32,884 nucleotides of DNA, from the NCBI GenBank assembly GCA_045577635.1, contig JAZNIS010000054.1, positions 1-32,884 on the forward strand, given 5' to 3'. Shown here in pieces: positions 22,964 through 30,638 of this stretch. The stretch is from UBA6345 sp045577635. GTDB taxonomy: Bacteria; Bacillota; Clostridia; Christensenellales; UBA1242. Made by a program: the position numbers and the translations under genes. Within the stretch, counting starts at the first letter, position 1, and every line of letters begins with the position of its first letter. The notes below the pieces were generated by a model, which was not told the DNA's origin, made no database searches, and saw nothing but the letters and a program-made list of their open reading frames with translations.

Positions 22964-24610
22964 ATGAAGAAAAAATCAAAAGAAAAATTATCGCAATCCA
23001 AAAAAGGAAAAGGAAGTGTTGGTTGTTTAAATAAACAGGTTAATTCCGTAGTAAAAAACAATACTGTTGTTTTAAAAAATAGTGGAGTGCAGGGGAAAGG
23101 TTGTAAGGTTTTAAAAATAGATAATGGGGCAAAATTATTAACTATTTTATCGGTTATAAGTTTTTTACTTATTGCTGTGGTTGTTTGTCAATTTTTCATT
23201 TTAGAAAGCGAAGACCCATCAACTGTGTTGAATAACGGAACAATGATTAATGGTGTTAATGTGGGTGGTTTAAGCCCGTATGAAGCTGAACAAGTGATTT
23301 ATGAAGTGTTTAAAAAGAAAAAAGATGAGTTTAGTTTAACTTTAAATTATTTAGATAAGACATGGAGTTTTAATAGTGCAGATTTTAAGGTTAATAGCGA
23401 AATACATACTATAATTGAAGAAGCTGAAAGCCGTAACCAGCTTTTAAATAGTTATAATAATCAAACCGAAAAATTAAACCAGCTAAAACAGGAAGGGGTT
23501 AGTATTTCTGTTGCTTTTAATTATATATTTGTTGGGCTAGATGACAAAATTGAAAAAATAATTAAAGAAATTGAAGTAGAGCCAATAAACAGTGAAATAA
23601 AGTTTAATCCAAATGATAAAAACCCTTTTAGTCTAACCGAACACAAAAACGGATTAAGGGTTGACAAGGAAAAACTTTATTATGATATTAATGAACAGTT
23701 TAATAAAACTAATTCAGTTGTAGTTGAAATTAAAACCTTTGAAGAAAAACCTGAAATAACAAAAGAAGATAATGAAAATTCAACTAAACAAATTTCAAGT
23801 TTTACAACATATGTTGCTGATAGCACCGGAAACCGAAAATTAAATGTTATAAAAGCAATTAATATGTTTAACGGAAAAATTATTATGCCAGGTGAAGAAG
23901 TTAGTTTTAACAAAGTTACAGGACCACACACAACCGAAAACGGTTATAAGGTGGCAACAGTTATTTATAATGGTCAGTTTGTTGATGGTGTTGGTGGTGG
24001 AGTTTGTCAGGCAAGCACAACACTATATAATGCTTTGCTTTGTGCTGATGTTGAAATTTTAGAAGTGCATAAACACACATTACCTGTTAAATATGTGCCA
24101 CTTGGGCTAGATGCTATGGTTTCGGAATATGTTGCCGATTTAAGATTTAAAAACAATCACGATTTTCCTATATACATAAAAACAGTAACTGATAGTGAAT
24201 CGGTAAAAGTTATTGTGTATGGTAAACCACTTGAAAATCAAATTAAAACCAGAAGTGAATTAATTAAAACTCTGCCTAGTTTGCCAGATAAAATTATGTA
24301 TGATGAAAATAAAGAATATACCGATAAAGTTTTGTTTAAAGGTGAAAAATACAGGTTGACTTATGCTAGGGAAGGGTATGAAGTTAAATGTTATTTAGAA
24401 AGATATAATAACAACGAAAAAATTTCGGAAGAATTAATTAGGCACGAAATTTATCAGCCACAAAGTGGCATTATTGTTGAAGGGGTTGAAGATGTTTTAG
24501 CTGGAATGAATATTATTGAATCGGCTGTGAATAATAATGTGAATATTATGCAAGATGCCGTGAATAATAACAGCAATAATTCATTAATTCCTACTAATGT
24601 GTGCCCTTAA
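22964..24610 (+). CDS. VanW family protein, membrane-anchored
   Basis: 548 residues. A basic cytoplasmic N-terminus, one membrane helix (about 57-79), then an extracellular region with a peptidoglycan-binding-4-like part (NGVNVGGLSPYEAEQVI) and a VanW domain (about 280-415) with PGEEVSFNKVTGPHTTENGY, GVGGGVCQASTTLYNAL and the DADL-like YVADLRFKN. VanW proteins are found in vancomycin-resistance clusters but mostly occur alone in clostridia; their biochemical role is unclear, with a wall-related function likely. The last ~40 residues are Asn/Val-rich. AAAGG precedes the ATG. No clear terminator follows; the gene opens onto the DnaA-box region. Confidence 0.9.
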   Translation: MKKKSKEKLSQSKKGKGSVGCLNKQVNSVVKNNTVVLKNSGVQGKGCKVLKIDNGAKLLTILSVISFLLIAVVVCQFFILESEDPSTVLNNGTMINGVNVGGLSPYEAEQVIYEVFKKKKDEFSLTLNYLDKTWSFNSADFKVNSEIHTIIEEAESRNQLLNSYNNQTEKLNQLKQEGVSISVAFNYIFVGLDDKIEKIIKEIEVEPINSEIKFNPNDKNPFSLTEHKNGLRVDKEKLYYDINEQFNKTNSVVVEIKTFEEKPEITKEDNENSTKQISSFTTYVADSTGNRKLNVIKAINMFNGKIIMPGEEVSFNKVTGPHTTENGYKVATVIYNGQFVDGVGGGVCQASTTLYNALLCADVEILEVHKHTLPVKYVPLGLDAMVSEYVADLRFKNNHDFPIYIKTVTDSESVKVIVYGKPLENQIKTRSELIKTLPSLPDKIMYDENKEYTDKVLFKGEKYRLTYAREGYEVKCYLERYNNNEKISEELIRHEIYQPQSGIIVEGVEDVLAGMNIIESAVNNNVNIMQDAVNNNSNNSLIPTNVCP

Positions 24611-24717
24611 AAAGTATAAATCCACATAAAAAATTAATGCAATTGTGCACAACTTATGGTTTTAAACACAATTTTGAGGGTAAAAGGGTGTTTTTAGAAC
24701 AAAAACCGAAAATGTAT

Positions 24718-24756
24718 TGTGGATAACCTACCACATTTTTGTGGATAAGTGGATAA
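24718..24756 (-). promoter_or_regulatory. DnaA boxes, left group (2 perfect, 1 near-match)
   Basis: Minus-strand TTATCCACA at 24718-24726 and 24740-24748 (read as TGTGGATAA on the plus strand), then AGTGGATAA at 24748-24756 with one mismatch, overlapping the previous box by one base. CCACA/TGTGG repeats between the first two could also pair. Confidence 0.75.
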
Positions 24757-24853
24757 CTTTTGTGTATTTCTGCAATTTTTATACATTTTATCGTGTATTT
24801 ATACATATTTTTATAAATATTCATTAAAATTTATAATAATTACATTGTGCAAA

Positions 24854-24862
24854 TGTGGATAA
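24854..24862 (-). promoter_or_regulatory. DnaA box, middle
   Basis: TGTGGATAA on the plus strand, a perfect minus-strand DnaA box, directly to the right of the AT-rich block. Confidence 0.7.
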
Positions 24863-24956
24863 GTTATAAAAAGTGGCTTATTTCCGACAATTTATAAAAA
24901 AACCTTATGAATAAAAATTGAAAATGTTTAAAAAATGGCTTTATTTCGTAATTATG

Positions 24957-24985
24957 CAAAAACAGACCACTGTGTGGCCTGTTTT
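24957..24985. terminator. Hairpin in the DnaA-box region, terminator-like
   Basis: AAAAACAG-x-CCA / TGG-x-CTGTTTTT with a four- to five-base loop. On the minus strand the internal mismatch becomes a G-U pair, so the stem is better there, but both directions have a T-run. Confidence 0.5.
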
Positions 24986-25041
24986 TATATTTAAACAGCG
25001 ATTTGCTGGAATAGGGAGGGATATAAGCAAAATTGTAAAAG

Positions 25042-25060
25042 TTATCCACAGTTATCCACA
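25042..25060 (+). promoter_or_regulatory. Tandem DnaA boxes, right group
   Basis: TTATCCACAGTTATCCACA: two perfect DnaA boxes in the same direction, spaced by 10 bases (one helical turn), suited to cooperative DnaA binding. Confidence 0.78.
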
Positions 25061-25243
25061 TTACCATAAACTTTTCTTTTATAATGGTTAACTGTTTTAA
25101 TTTGCTTATACACTTTATGTTATGTTTAATTAAAATTTTATGTGTCAAAATAATTAATATATTATAAATAATTAGTTTTAATTTGTTTGGAATTAATTGA
25201 AATGTAGGTTAAAATTAGTTTGTAATTTTAAGGAGTTATTTAT

Positions 25244-26086
25244 ATGAATAAAGTTATTATTATGACCGGTGGCAGTAGTGGAATTGGTAAGTGTACTGCT
25301 GATATGTTTAGAGCAAAAGGCGATTTAGTTTTAAGTGTTGCCAAAGAAATTGATGAAGAATACAAAGATTTTAGTTATGTGTGTGATGTTAGCAACGAAG
25401 AAGAAGTGAAGTCAGTTATAACTCAAATTGGTGATAAGTATGGCAGAATTGATGTTTTAGTTAACTGTGCTGGTTTTGGTGTTAGTGGGGCATTAGAATT
25501 AATTCCTACCGAAACATTTAAAAAAATTATGGATGTAAATGTGTTAGGTGTTCATTTATGTAGTAAATATTCTTTACCATATATGAAGGCAGGTGCAAAA
25601 ATTATAAACATTTCTAGTGCTTGTGGAATTTGGAGTGTTCCGTTTAGGGGAATGTATTGCACAAGTAAAGCGGCTGTTTTATTCTATTCTTATGCTCAAA
25701 GAATGGAACTTTGCGAAGCTGGTATTGATGTTTGTGCTATTTGTCCAGGTGATGTTAAAAGTAATTTTAGTAAAAACAGAGTTAAAAACTTTGAAACAAA
25801 CGAAAGATATGGTGATAGGGTTGAACAAGCAGTTGCATTTGTTGATAGGCACGAAGAAAAAAGAATGCCACCAGAAAGGGTTGCAACAGTTATTGTTAAA
25901 CAAACTTATAAAAAGAAAAGTGCACCAATGAAAATTGTTAGCCGTAGTTTTAATGTTTTCCATTTCTTATTAAGATTTTTCCCTGTAAGATTTGAATTGT
26001 TTATGATAAACAAATTGTTTGGTGGTGGAAAATTACATAGTAAAAACAAAAATGAAAAAACAGTTTCTAATGAAGAAAATAAATAA
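25244..26086 (+). CDS. Short-chain dehydrogenase/reductase (SDR) family protein
   Basis: 280 residues. A classical SDR: cofactor motif TGGSSGIG (8-15), NCAG (74-77), catalytic S124, Y138 and K142 (YCTSK). The pocket loop and the C-terminal ~70 residues, which end in hydrophobic/aromatic helices and a Lys/Asn-rich tail, suggest loose membrane association, as in some lipid- or long-chain-substrate SDRs. The substrate is not predictable. AAGGAG precedes the ATG. It lies directly to the right of the DnaA-box region, and its transcription could be affected by DnaA. Confidence 0.92.
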   Translation: MNKVIIMTGGSSGIGKCTADMFRAKGDLVLSVAKEIDEEYKDFSYVCDVSNEEEVKSVITQIGDKYGRIDVLVNCAGFGVSGALELIPTETFKKIMDVNVLGVHLCSKYSLPYMKAGAKIINISSACGIWSVPFRGMYCTSKAAVLFYSYAQRMELCEAGIDVCAICPGDVKSNFSKNRVKNFETNERYGDRVEQAVAFVDRHEEKRMPPERVATVIVKQTYKKKSAPMKIVSRSFNVFHFLLRFFPVRFELFMINKLFGGGKLHSKNKNEKTVSNEENK

Positions 26087-26152
26087 TTAAAAACTTAACT
26101 TTGTTGCTAAATGAAGATTTTTATAAATTTTAATTTTATAAAGTGGTGGTGA

Positions 26153-26407
26153 ATGGATAAAGAAACAACTGGAATCGTAATATCTATTGCAAAACAATGG
26201 TGGTTTAAGGTGAATAAAAAACCTGTGCGATTTGGCTCTTTAAATGGAGCAACCATTCCATATATTATAAAAGTGCAATATGTTGTAGGTGGAAAAACCT
26301 ATATTAAAAGAAAATGGATAGGTGCAGGTAAAGAAGTTCCTGCTGTTGGTAGCGAACTTAAAGTGCTTTATAGTTCCAACAAACCTAAACGGGCAAAAGT
26401 TATTTAA
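26153..26407 (+). CDS. Small conserved beta protein, DUF3592-like (84 aa)
   Basis: An all-beta small protein with KQWWFKVNKKPVRFG, IPYIIKVQYVVGGKTY and AVGSELKVLYSSNKP. The VGGK(x)Y...K-WIGAG...V-G-LKVLY layout resembles the extracytoplasmic beta module of DUF3592 proteins, but there is no membrane segment. Close relatives in gut clostridia are often mis-annotated as transporter parts, to my recollection. Function unknown. GTGGTGG precedes the ATG; a hairpin terminator shared with the convergent gene follows. Confidence 0.75.
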   Translation: MDKETTGIVISIAKQWWFKVNKKPVRFGSLNGATIPYIIKVQYVVGGKTYIKRKWIGAGKEVPAVGSELKVLYSSNKPKRAKVI

Positions 26408-26410
26408 TTA

Positions 26411-26441
26411 AAAAAGAAAAGCGAAATTGCTTTTCTTTTTT
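26411..26441. terminator. Bidirectional terminator, 26153 gene / COG2426 gene
   Basis: AAAAAGAAAAGC / GCTTTTCTTTTT stem, loop GAAATT, between convergent genes. Confidence 0.88.
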
Positions 26442-27057
26442 ATTGTGCTTTACCCTTTTTTAGTTTTTTTAAAACAAATCCAAATATAATAAATAAAATG
26501 GTTAACAAAATAAAACCTAATAACACAATTATTGTGTTATTTTTAAAAACTGTTGAAATTAATAAAACAATTAATCCTGCAATTAAATTACCACTAGCCA
26601 CAGTTAACAAAATTTCGTAAAAATTTAGTCCTAACATAACAGCAACACAAGTACCGGTGTAAACACCCGTTAAGGGTAAAGGTATTGCAACAAACAAAAA
26701 AACTGAAATTAACTTGTTTAATTTGCTAGTTCCTTTTTGTGTTATGCTGTTTGTTTTGCTTTTAATTTTATTTTCAAAAGTGGTTGCAATATTTTTAAAT
26801 AATTTTGATTGTTTCAATAAATTAATTAAGGGTATAAAAATTATTGCTATTATAGGGATGATTAAGGTTGTTCCTAAAAAACTTGTTAAAAAACTAACAA
26901 AAGGTGTTAGTGCTAACCCTTGCCAAATTTGTGTGCTCATGCCAAAAGGAATTGCTCCCCTTAATTCAAAAATTGGTAAAAGGGCAATAATAAATGTGGC
27001 AAGCCAAGGATTGTTTTGAAAGTAGGTTGTTATAGTGTTTTTAATTGTTTCGGTCAT
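26440..27057 (-). CDS. COG2426 small multi-drug export family membrane protein
   Basis: 205 residues from ATG 27057. ELRGAIPFG near the N-terminus and IPLPLTGVYTGT in the middle are the hallmark motifs of this DedA-like family (Sm_multidrug_ex); at least four hydrophobic segments surround them. Despite the name, transport of drugs is not established for most members. The start is uncertain: ATG 27057 has no ribosome binding site and a TATAAT six bases upstream, which would give a leaderless mRNA; a TTG at 27078 is only three bases behind GGAG, and a TTG at 27087 is part of that site. It is divergent from ppa. Confidence 0.82.
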   Translation of the reverse strand: MTETIKNTITTYFQNNPWLATFIIALLPIFELRGAIPFGMSTQIWQGLALTPFVSFLTSFLGTTLIIPIIAIIFIPLINLLKQSKLFKNIATTFENKIKSKTNSITQKGTSKLNKLISVFLFVAIPLPLTGVYTGTCVAVMLGLNFYEILLTVASGNLIAGLIVLLISTVFKNNTIIVLLGFILLTILFIIFGFVLKKLKKGKAQ

Positions 27058-27182
27058 GTTGATTATAGTTTTTGTCAAAAACTCCAATTTGTTATAATTA
27101 ATTATTGTCTGTTTTATATTTTATGAAATTTAAAAATAATATATACAACAAATTTTTATTTAATAAAATTTTAAATTAGTAC

Positions 27183-27211
27183 TTTTAATTTTTATTGTAG
27201 TGTGCTAGAAT
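27183..27211 (+). promoter_or_regulatory. ppa promoter
   Basis: Extended -10 TGC-TAGAAT (27203-27211) with a weak -35 TTTTAA (27183-27188) at 17 bases. Confidence 0.6.
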
Positions 27212-27242
27212 AAATGCACTTATTAATTGTAAGGAGAAAGTT

Positions 27243-27782
27243 ATGAATATTTGGAAGGATATACATCCTAAAAGAATTACACCTGAACATTTTGTTGCTG
27301 TTATTGAAATTGAACAAGGTAGTAAAATTAAATATGAATTAGATAAAGAAACCGGATTACTTAAAATGGATAGGGTTTTATATACAAGCACACATTATCC
27401 TATGAACTATGGTTTTATTCCTTTAACTTATTGTGGCGATCACGACCCATTAGATGTGTTTGTTTTATCAAGCCAACCAATTACTCATATGTGCATTGTT
27501 GAATGCTATCCTATTGGTGTTATTACCATGACCGATAGAAGTGAAAGTGACGAAAAAATTATTGCTATTCCGTTTGGCGACCCACAATATAATTCTTATC
27601 AGGATATTTGTGAATTACCACAACATATTTTTGATGAGCTAATGCACTTTTTAAGGGTTTATAAAGAATTAGAAGATAAACCTGTTGAGGTTAAAGAACT
27701 TGGAAATAGAGAAAAAGCATTAAAAGCAATTAGTGATGCCATTGAATATTACAAAGATAAAAGACAAGAAGGTGAAATTTAA
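27243..27782 (+). CDS. ppa: Inorganic pyrophosphatase, family I
   Basis: 179 residues. A soluble Mg-dependent enzyme that hydrolyses PPi, pulling forward tRNA charging, nucleic acid synthesis and other PPi-forming reactions. The family I signature D-x-D-P-x-D-x is seen as CGDHDPLDVFVL (about 63-74); YPMNYGFIP comes before it and FGDPQYNSYQDI after. Many Bacillota use the unrelated family II (DHH) enzyme, so family I here is of some taxonomic interest. AAGGAG precedes the ATG; a hairpin terminator begins on the stop codon. Confidence 0.95.
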   Translation: MNIWKDIHPKRITPEHFVAVIEIEQGSKIKYELDKETGLLKMDRVLYTSTHYPMNYGFIPLTYCGDHDPLDVFVLSSQPITHMCIVECYPIGVITMTDRSESDEKIIAIPFGDPQYNSYQDICELPQHIFDELMHFLRVYKELEDKPVEVKELGNREKALKAISDAIEYYKDKRQEGEI

Positions 27783-27807
27783 GAGAGTTTAAGTACTCTC
27801 TTTTTTT
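27782..27807 (+). terminator. ppa terminator
   Basis: AGAGAGT / ACTCTCT stem, loop TTAAGT, seven T residues. Confidence 0.88.
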
Positions 27808-27892
27808 GTAACAAAAACGGTAACAAAAAAATATATAAGTTATTAGGTAAAGTTTTTTAAAAACTTGGCAATAATTATTTAGGGGTTTTGTT

Positions 27893-28372
27893 ATGAAGAA
27901 TAAAAAAGTTTTAAATATTTGTTTATTAACAGTTGCTTTGCTTGCACTATTCACCTTTGTTTTACCTATTAAAAAATTTGAGTTTAGTGGTGAGCAAGTT
28001 GGTTTTATAACAGTGATGTTTTATTTTTTAAATGGTGTTTTAATTGTTTGTTTAACGGCTCTTATTTCTATGGCAATTATTAACTTATTTAAAGATGATT
28101 ATAAACTTGTTAAACTTATGGAAATTATGGCTATGGTTGGATTTAGCATGGTGTTTTTAATGCTAGTAATTTTTGCTTGTTCGGCTTCTGCAAAAATTAA
28201 TGTTGGATATTTGCTTGTTGCAATTGAAGTGTTTATTTGTGCAAATTTTAGCCAAATGGTAAGGTTAACTTGTTCGGTTGGTGAAATAAAGGAAAATTTA
28301 ACATATACCACTAAAAATTTAAATGTTAAAAGTGACAATAAAGAAACAAAAAATAATGCTGATTTAAAATAA
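27893..28372 (+). CDS. Hypothetical four-helix membrane protein (159 aa)
   Basis: Four hydrophobic segments (about residues 7-27, 39-64, 75-101 and 104-122) with short loops, and a Lys/Asn/Thr-rich cytoplasmic tail. The first extracellular loop carries KKFEFSGEQVG, comparable with the equivalent loop of the membrane protein at 10022-10615 (HLTFSGFDFF), which may be a distant relative; this is an impression, not a result. AGGGG precedes the ATG. A terminator lies 44 bases after the stop. Function unknown. Confidence 0.68.
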   Translation: MKNKKVLNICLLTVALLALFTFVLPIKKFEFSGEQVGFITVMFYFLNGVLIVCLTALISMAIINLFKDDYKLVKLMEIMAMVGFSMVFLMLVIFACSASAKINVGYLLVAIEVFICANFSQMVRLTCSVGEIKENLTYTTKNLNVKSDNKETKNNADLK

Positions 28373-28416
28373 TAAAAAGGTTAACACGGAATTAATTTTA
28401 TAAGGTAAAAAAATAA

Positions 28417-28448
28417 ACAACACTATATGTTCTATTGTGTTGTTTTTT
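28417..28448 (+). terminator. Terminator after the 27893 gene
   Basis: AACAACAC / GTGTTGTT stem (28417-28424, 28437-28444) with a 12-base loop and a T-run. Confidence 0.7.
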
Positions 28449-28558
28449 GTTATAAAATAATTGTTTTTTTATTGTTAAAATGGGTAGCTATTACATAAAA
28501 TATTTGTAAAAATAAAGTTTATATGATAATATATTATAAGTATGGAAATAGTTTACTA

Positions 28559-28587
28559 TTTACAACTGCTAAAAGTGGAATTATAAT
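28559..28587 (+). promoter_or_regulatory. cls promoter
   Basis: -35 TTTACA (28559-28564), 17-base spacer, perfect -10 TATAAT (28582-28587). It lies inside the longer open frame, which supports ATG 28613 as the true start. Confidence 0.82.
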
Positions 28588-28612
28588 ATATAAAAATTTA
28601 GAAGGTGAAAAA

Positions 28613-30145
28613 ATGAAAAAGGTGTTTAATTTTTTAACATCAACAAAATTTATTTTAGTGTTTACATTTTTAATAAATGTAGCTATTTTTGTTTTGTTTA
28701 CATATTTCATTGGTTCCTATGTTTATATAATTTGTTCCATTTTAGCACTTTTAATTTTAATAGGATTCATAAATAACGACATTAGCAGTTCGTCCTATAA
28801 AATTATGTGGGTTGTAATTATTTTAACTATGCCTGTGTTTGGTGTGACTCTATATTTTCAACTTAAAAACCATCGTGGTTCAAAAAGGTTAAGAAAGTAT
28901 TATCAAAACATTAAATACACATCATATAAACTTTTAGATCAAGCACCAGAAGTTATTGATGGTTTATCTAAGGTTGATTGTGGTGCAGCAAACATTTCAA
29001 AGTTTTTAACTAACACTGAAAAATGGCCTGTTTACACCGACACAACTTCAACATATTTTAAAGATGGCGAAAGCTATTTTGCCGATTTGTTTGAAGCATT
29101 AAAATCAGCAAAGAAATATATTTTATTGGAATATTTTATAATTGAATCGGGTGCTGTTTGGGAAGAAATGTTCCACATTTTAAGAATGAAAGCTCGTGAA
29201 GGTATTGAAATCAAACTAGTTTATGATGATTTTGGTTGTTCCGATAAATTTGCCGATAAAAAGTTTTTTAAAAAATTAGTTAACCATGGAATTAATGCAG
29301 TTCCATTTAATAAACCAATTCCTTCAATTAGCACATTTTCACAATATCGTGATCACCGTAAAATTGTTGTTATTGATGGTCAAGTAGCTTACACTGGTGG
29401 AATTAATGTTGCCGATGAATATGCAAACAAAAAACAAAAATTTGGTTATTGGAAAGATACTGCAGTAAAAGTTAGTGGTCCTGCTGTTTGGAGTTTTATT
29501 GTAATGTTTTTCAATATTTGGCAAGCAGCAACCAAAAAAACAGTTGATGTAAAAAAATACAAAATAGATTACGAAAAACCATCTAATTCAAAAGTTAAAG
29601 AATATGTTCAACCATATGCTACCGGACCAATTAACAAATTGCCTGTTGCTCACAACAACTTTATGAAAATTATTACTAATGCCAGAAAGTATGTTTATAT
29701 TACAACACCATATTTTGTTATTGATTCTGAAATGATGCAAGCATTAAGGTTGGCAGCTTTAAGTGGTGTAGATGTTAGAATTATTATGCCTGGCAAACCA
29801 GATAAAAAATCTATTTTTTATTTAAGCAGATCTTATTATGCCGAATTAATTAAGGCAGGAGTTAAAATTTATGAATACACACCAGGTTTTGTTCATGCAA
29901 AAATGGTTGTATCAGATGATATTTCTGCAATTGTTGGAAGCACAAACTTTGATTTTAGAAGTTTATATTTGCATTTTGAAGCAGGAGTGCTATTACACAG
30001 CTCTAAAACAGTGTTAAATATTAAACAAGATTTTGATAGTGTTATGGGCAATAGTCATTTAATTACACTTAGAGATGTTAAACAAAGAAAATGGTTTGAA
30101 AAATTTGTTGCGGCATTCTTAAAGTTTTTTGCCCCATTAATGTAA
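28613..30145 (+). CDS. cls: Cardiolipin synthase (phospholipase D family)
   Basis: 510 residues from ATG 28613, which has GAAGGTG at ideal spacing; the frame is open 30 codons further upstream, but a consensus promoter lies in that stretch. Three hydrophobic N-terminal segments (about 10-33, 37-57 and 66-86) anchor it in the membrane. Two phospholipase D HKD motifs are intact: HRKIVVIDGQVAYTGG (near 248) and HAKMVVSDDISAIVGS (near 428). The enzyme joins two phosphatidylglycerols to make cardiolipin and glycerol. The length and anchor fit the bacterial ClsA type. A terminator follows. Confidence 0.93.
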   Translation: MKKVFNFLTSTKFILVFTFLINVAIFVLFTYFIGSYVYIICSILALLILIGFINNDISSSSYKIMWVVIILTMPVFGVTLYFQLKNHRGSKRLRKYYQNIKYTSYKLLDQAPEVIDGLSKVDCGAANISKFLTNTEKWPVYTDTTSTYFKDGESYFADLFEALKSAKKYILLEYFIIESGAVWEEMFHILRMKAREGIEIKLVYDDFGCSDKFADKKFFKKLVNHGINAVPFNKPIPSISTFSQYRDHRKIVVIDGQVAYTGGINVADEYANKKQKFGYWKDTAVKVSGPAVWSFIVMFFNIWQAATKKTVDVKKYKIDYEKPSNSKVKEYVQPYATGPINKLPVAHNNFMKIITNARKYVYITTPYFVIDSEMMQALRLAALSGVDVRIIMPGKPDKKSIFYLSRSYYAELIKAGVKIYEYTPGFVHAKMVVSDDISAIVGSTNFDFRSLYLHFEAGVLLHSSKTVLNIKQDFDSVMGNSHLITLRDVKQRKWFEKFVAAFLKFFAPLM

Positions 30146-30150
30146 AAAAT

Positions 30151-30178
30151 AAAAACCACCAATGTTGGTGGTTTTTTT
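30151..30178. terminator. Bidirectional terminator, cls / 30177-30497 gene
   Basis: AAAAACCACCA / TGGTGGTTTTT inverted repeat between convergent genes, overlapping the minus-strand stop. Confidence 0.85.
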
Positions 30179-30497
30179 ATATCCAATTTTTAGGGTTTGT
30201 TGAAGCTGAAACGGTTTGACCTGATAAATGTTTTTTTGCTTTGCTAAAATAAATTACTGCAATAACTTGCAAAACAACCCCTATAAATAAAACAATAATT
30301 GCAATTCCGGTTAGCATAACATTAGATATTTTTTCAATTTTCATCCAAATATCCAAAGCCAATCCACCTGCAACAAATAAAAATGCAAATAATTGTGATA
30401 ATCCTGCATTTCTTCTTAACCTTTTAATAAGTTCTCTGCGAAGTAGTAGGTTGTGTTGTTTTTGAGTGTATTTTTGATTTAGTTCAATATTTGTCAT
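30177..30497 (-). CDS. Hypothetical small membrane protein (106 aa)
   Basis: The start is ATG 30495-30497 behind GAAGGTG; a start 12 codons upstream is open but has no ribosome binding site. A polar, basic N-terminus (~40 residues, with a Gln/Lys/Arg-rich helix) is followed by two hydrophobic segments (about 38-55 and 61-87) and a short Ser/Asn tail. No family recognised. A perfect 19-base palindrome lies 28 bases upstream, probably an operator. Confidence 0.65.
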   Translation of the reverse strand: MTNIELNQKYTQKQHNLLLRRELIKRLRRNAGLSQLFAFLFVAGGLALDIWMKIEKISNVMLTGIAIIVLFIGVVLQVIAVIYFSKAKKHLSGQTVSASTNPKNWI

Positions 30498-30524
30498 AAT
30501 AACACCTTCATAATTATATATACA

Positions 30525-30543
30525 AATAAACAAGTTGTTTATT
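30525..30543. promoter_or_regulatory. Palindromic operator candidate
   Basis: AATAAACAAGTTGTTTATT is a perfect 9-bp inverted repeat around one central base. It overlaps the position expected for the -35 of the 30177-30497 gene, whose -10 is TATAAT on the minus strand (30513-30518). Confidence 0.5.
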
Positions 30544-30604
30544 ACTAGTTTGCATTTAAAGTATATATTATTTTTTTTGTTTTTGCAATAGTTAAATTTT
30601 TAAT

Positions 30605-30634
30605 AAAAAAAGAAGTGTTAAACTTCCTTTTTTT
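30605..30634 (-). terminator. Terminator of the tRNA-Glu gene
   Basis: On the minus strand, a short GAAGT / ACTTC stem flanked by A- and T-runs, five bases beyond the tRNA 3' end. Confidence 0.75.
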
Positions 30635-30638
30635 CAAA

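Larger units (their letters stand above)
24611..25243. other. Gene-free AT-rich region with DnaA-box cluster
   Basis: 633 bases without a credible gene. It contains five perfect DnaA boxes and one near-match, an ~80-base, very AT-rich block (24765-24848) lying between boxes, and a hairpin (24957-24985). This is the architecture of a replication origin or a DnaA-titrating locus. Genes on both sides run mostly on the plus strand, so it is not where gene direction switches. Confidence 0.65.

Noticed and set aside
24864..25148. 94-codon minus-strand frame in the DnaA-box region
   Set aside because: Covers two DnaA boxes and a hairpin, has low-complexity composition, no ribosome binding site and no recognisable domain.
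24611..25243. Calling this the chromosomal oriC outright
   Set aside because: No dnaA/dnaN here, and gene direction does not switch at the site; kept as origin-like or DnaA-titrating.
28523..28612. 30-codon N-terminal extension of cls
   Set aside because: A consensus promoter lies inside it and ATG 28613 has a good ribosome binding site.
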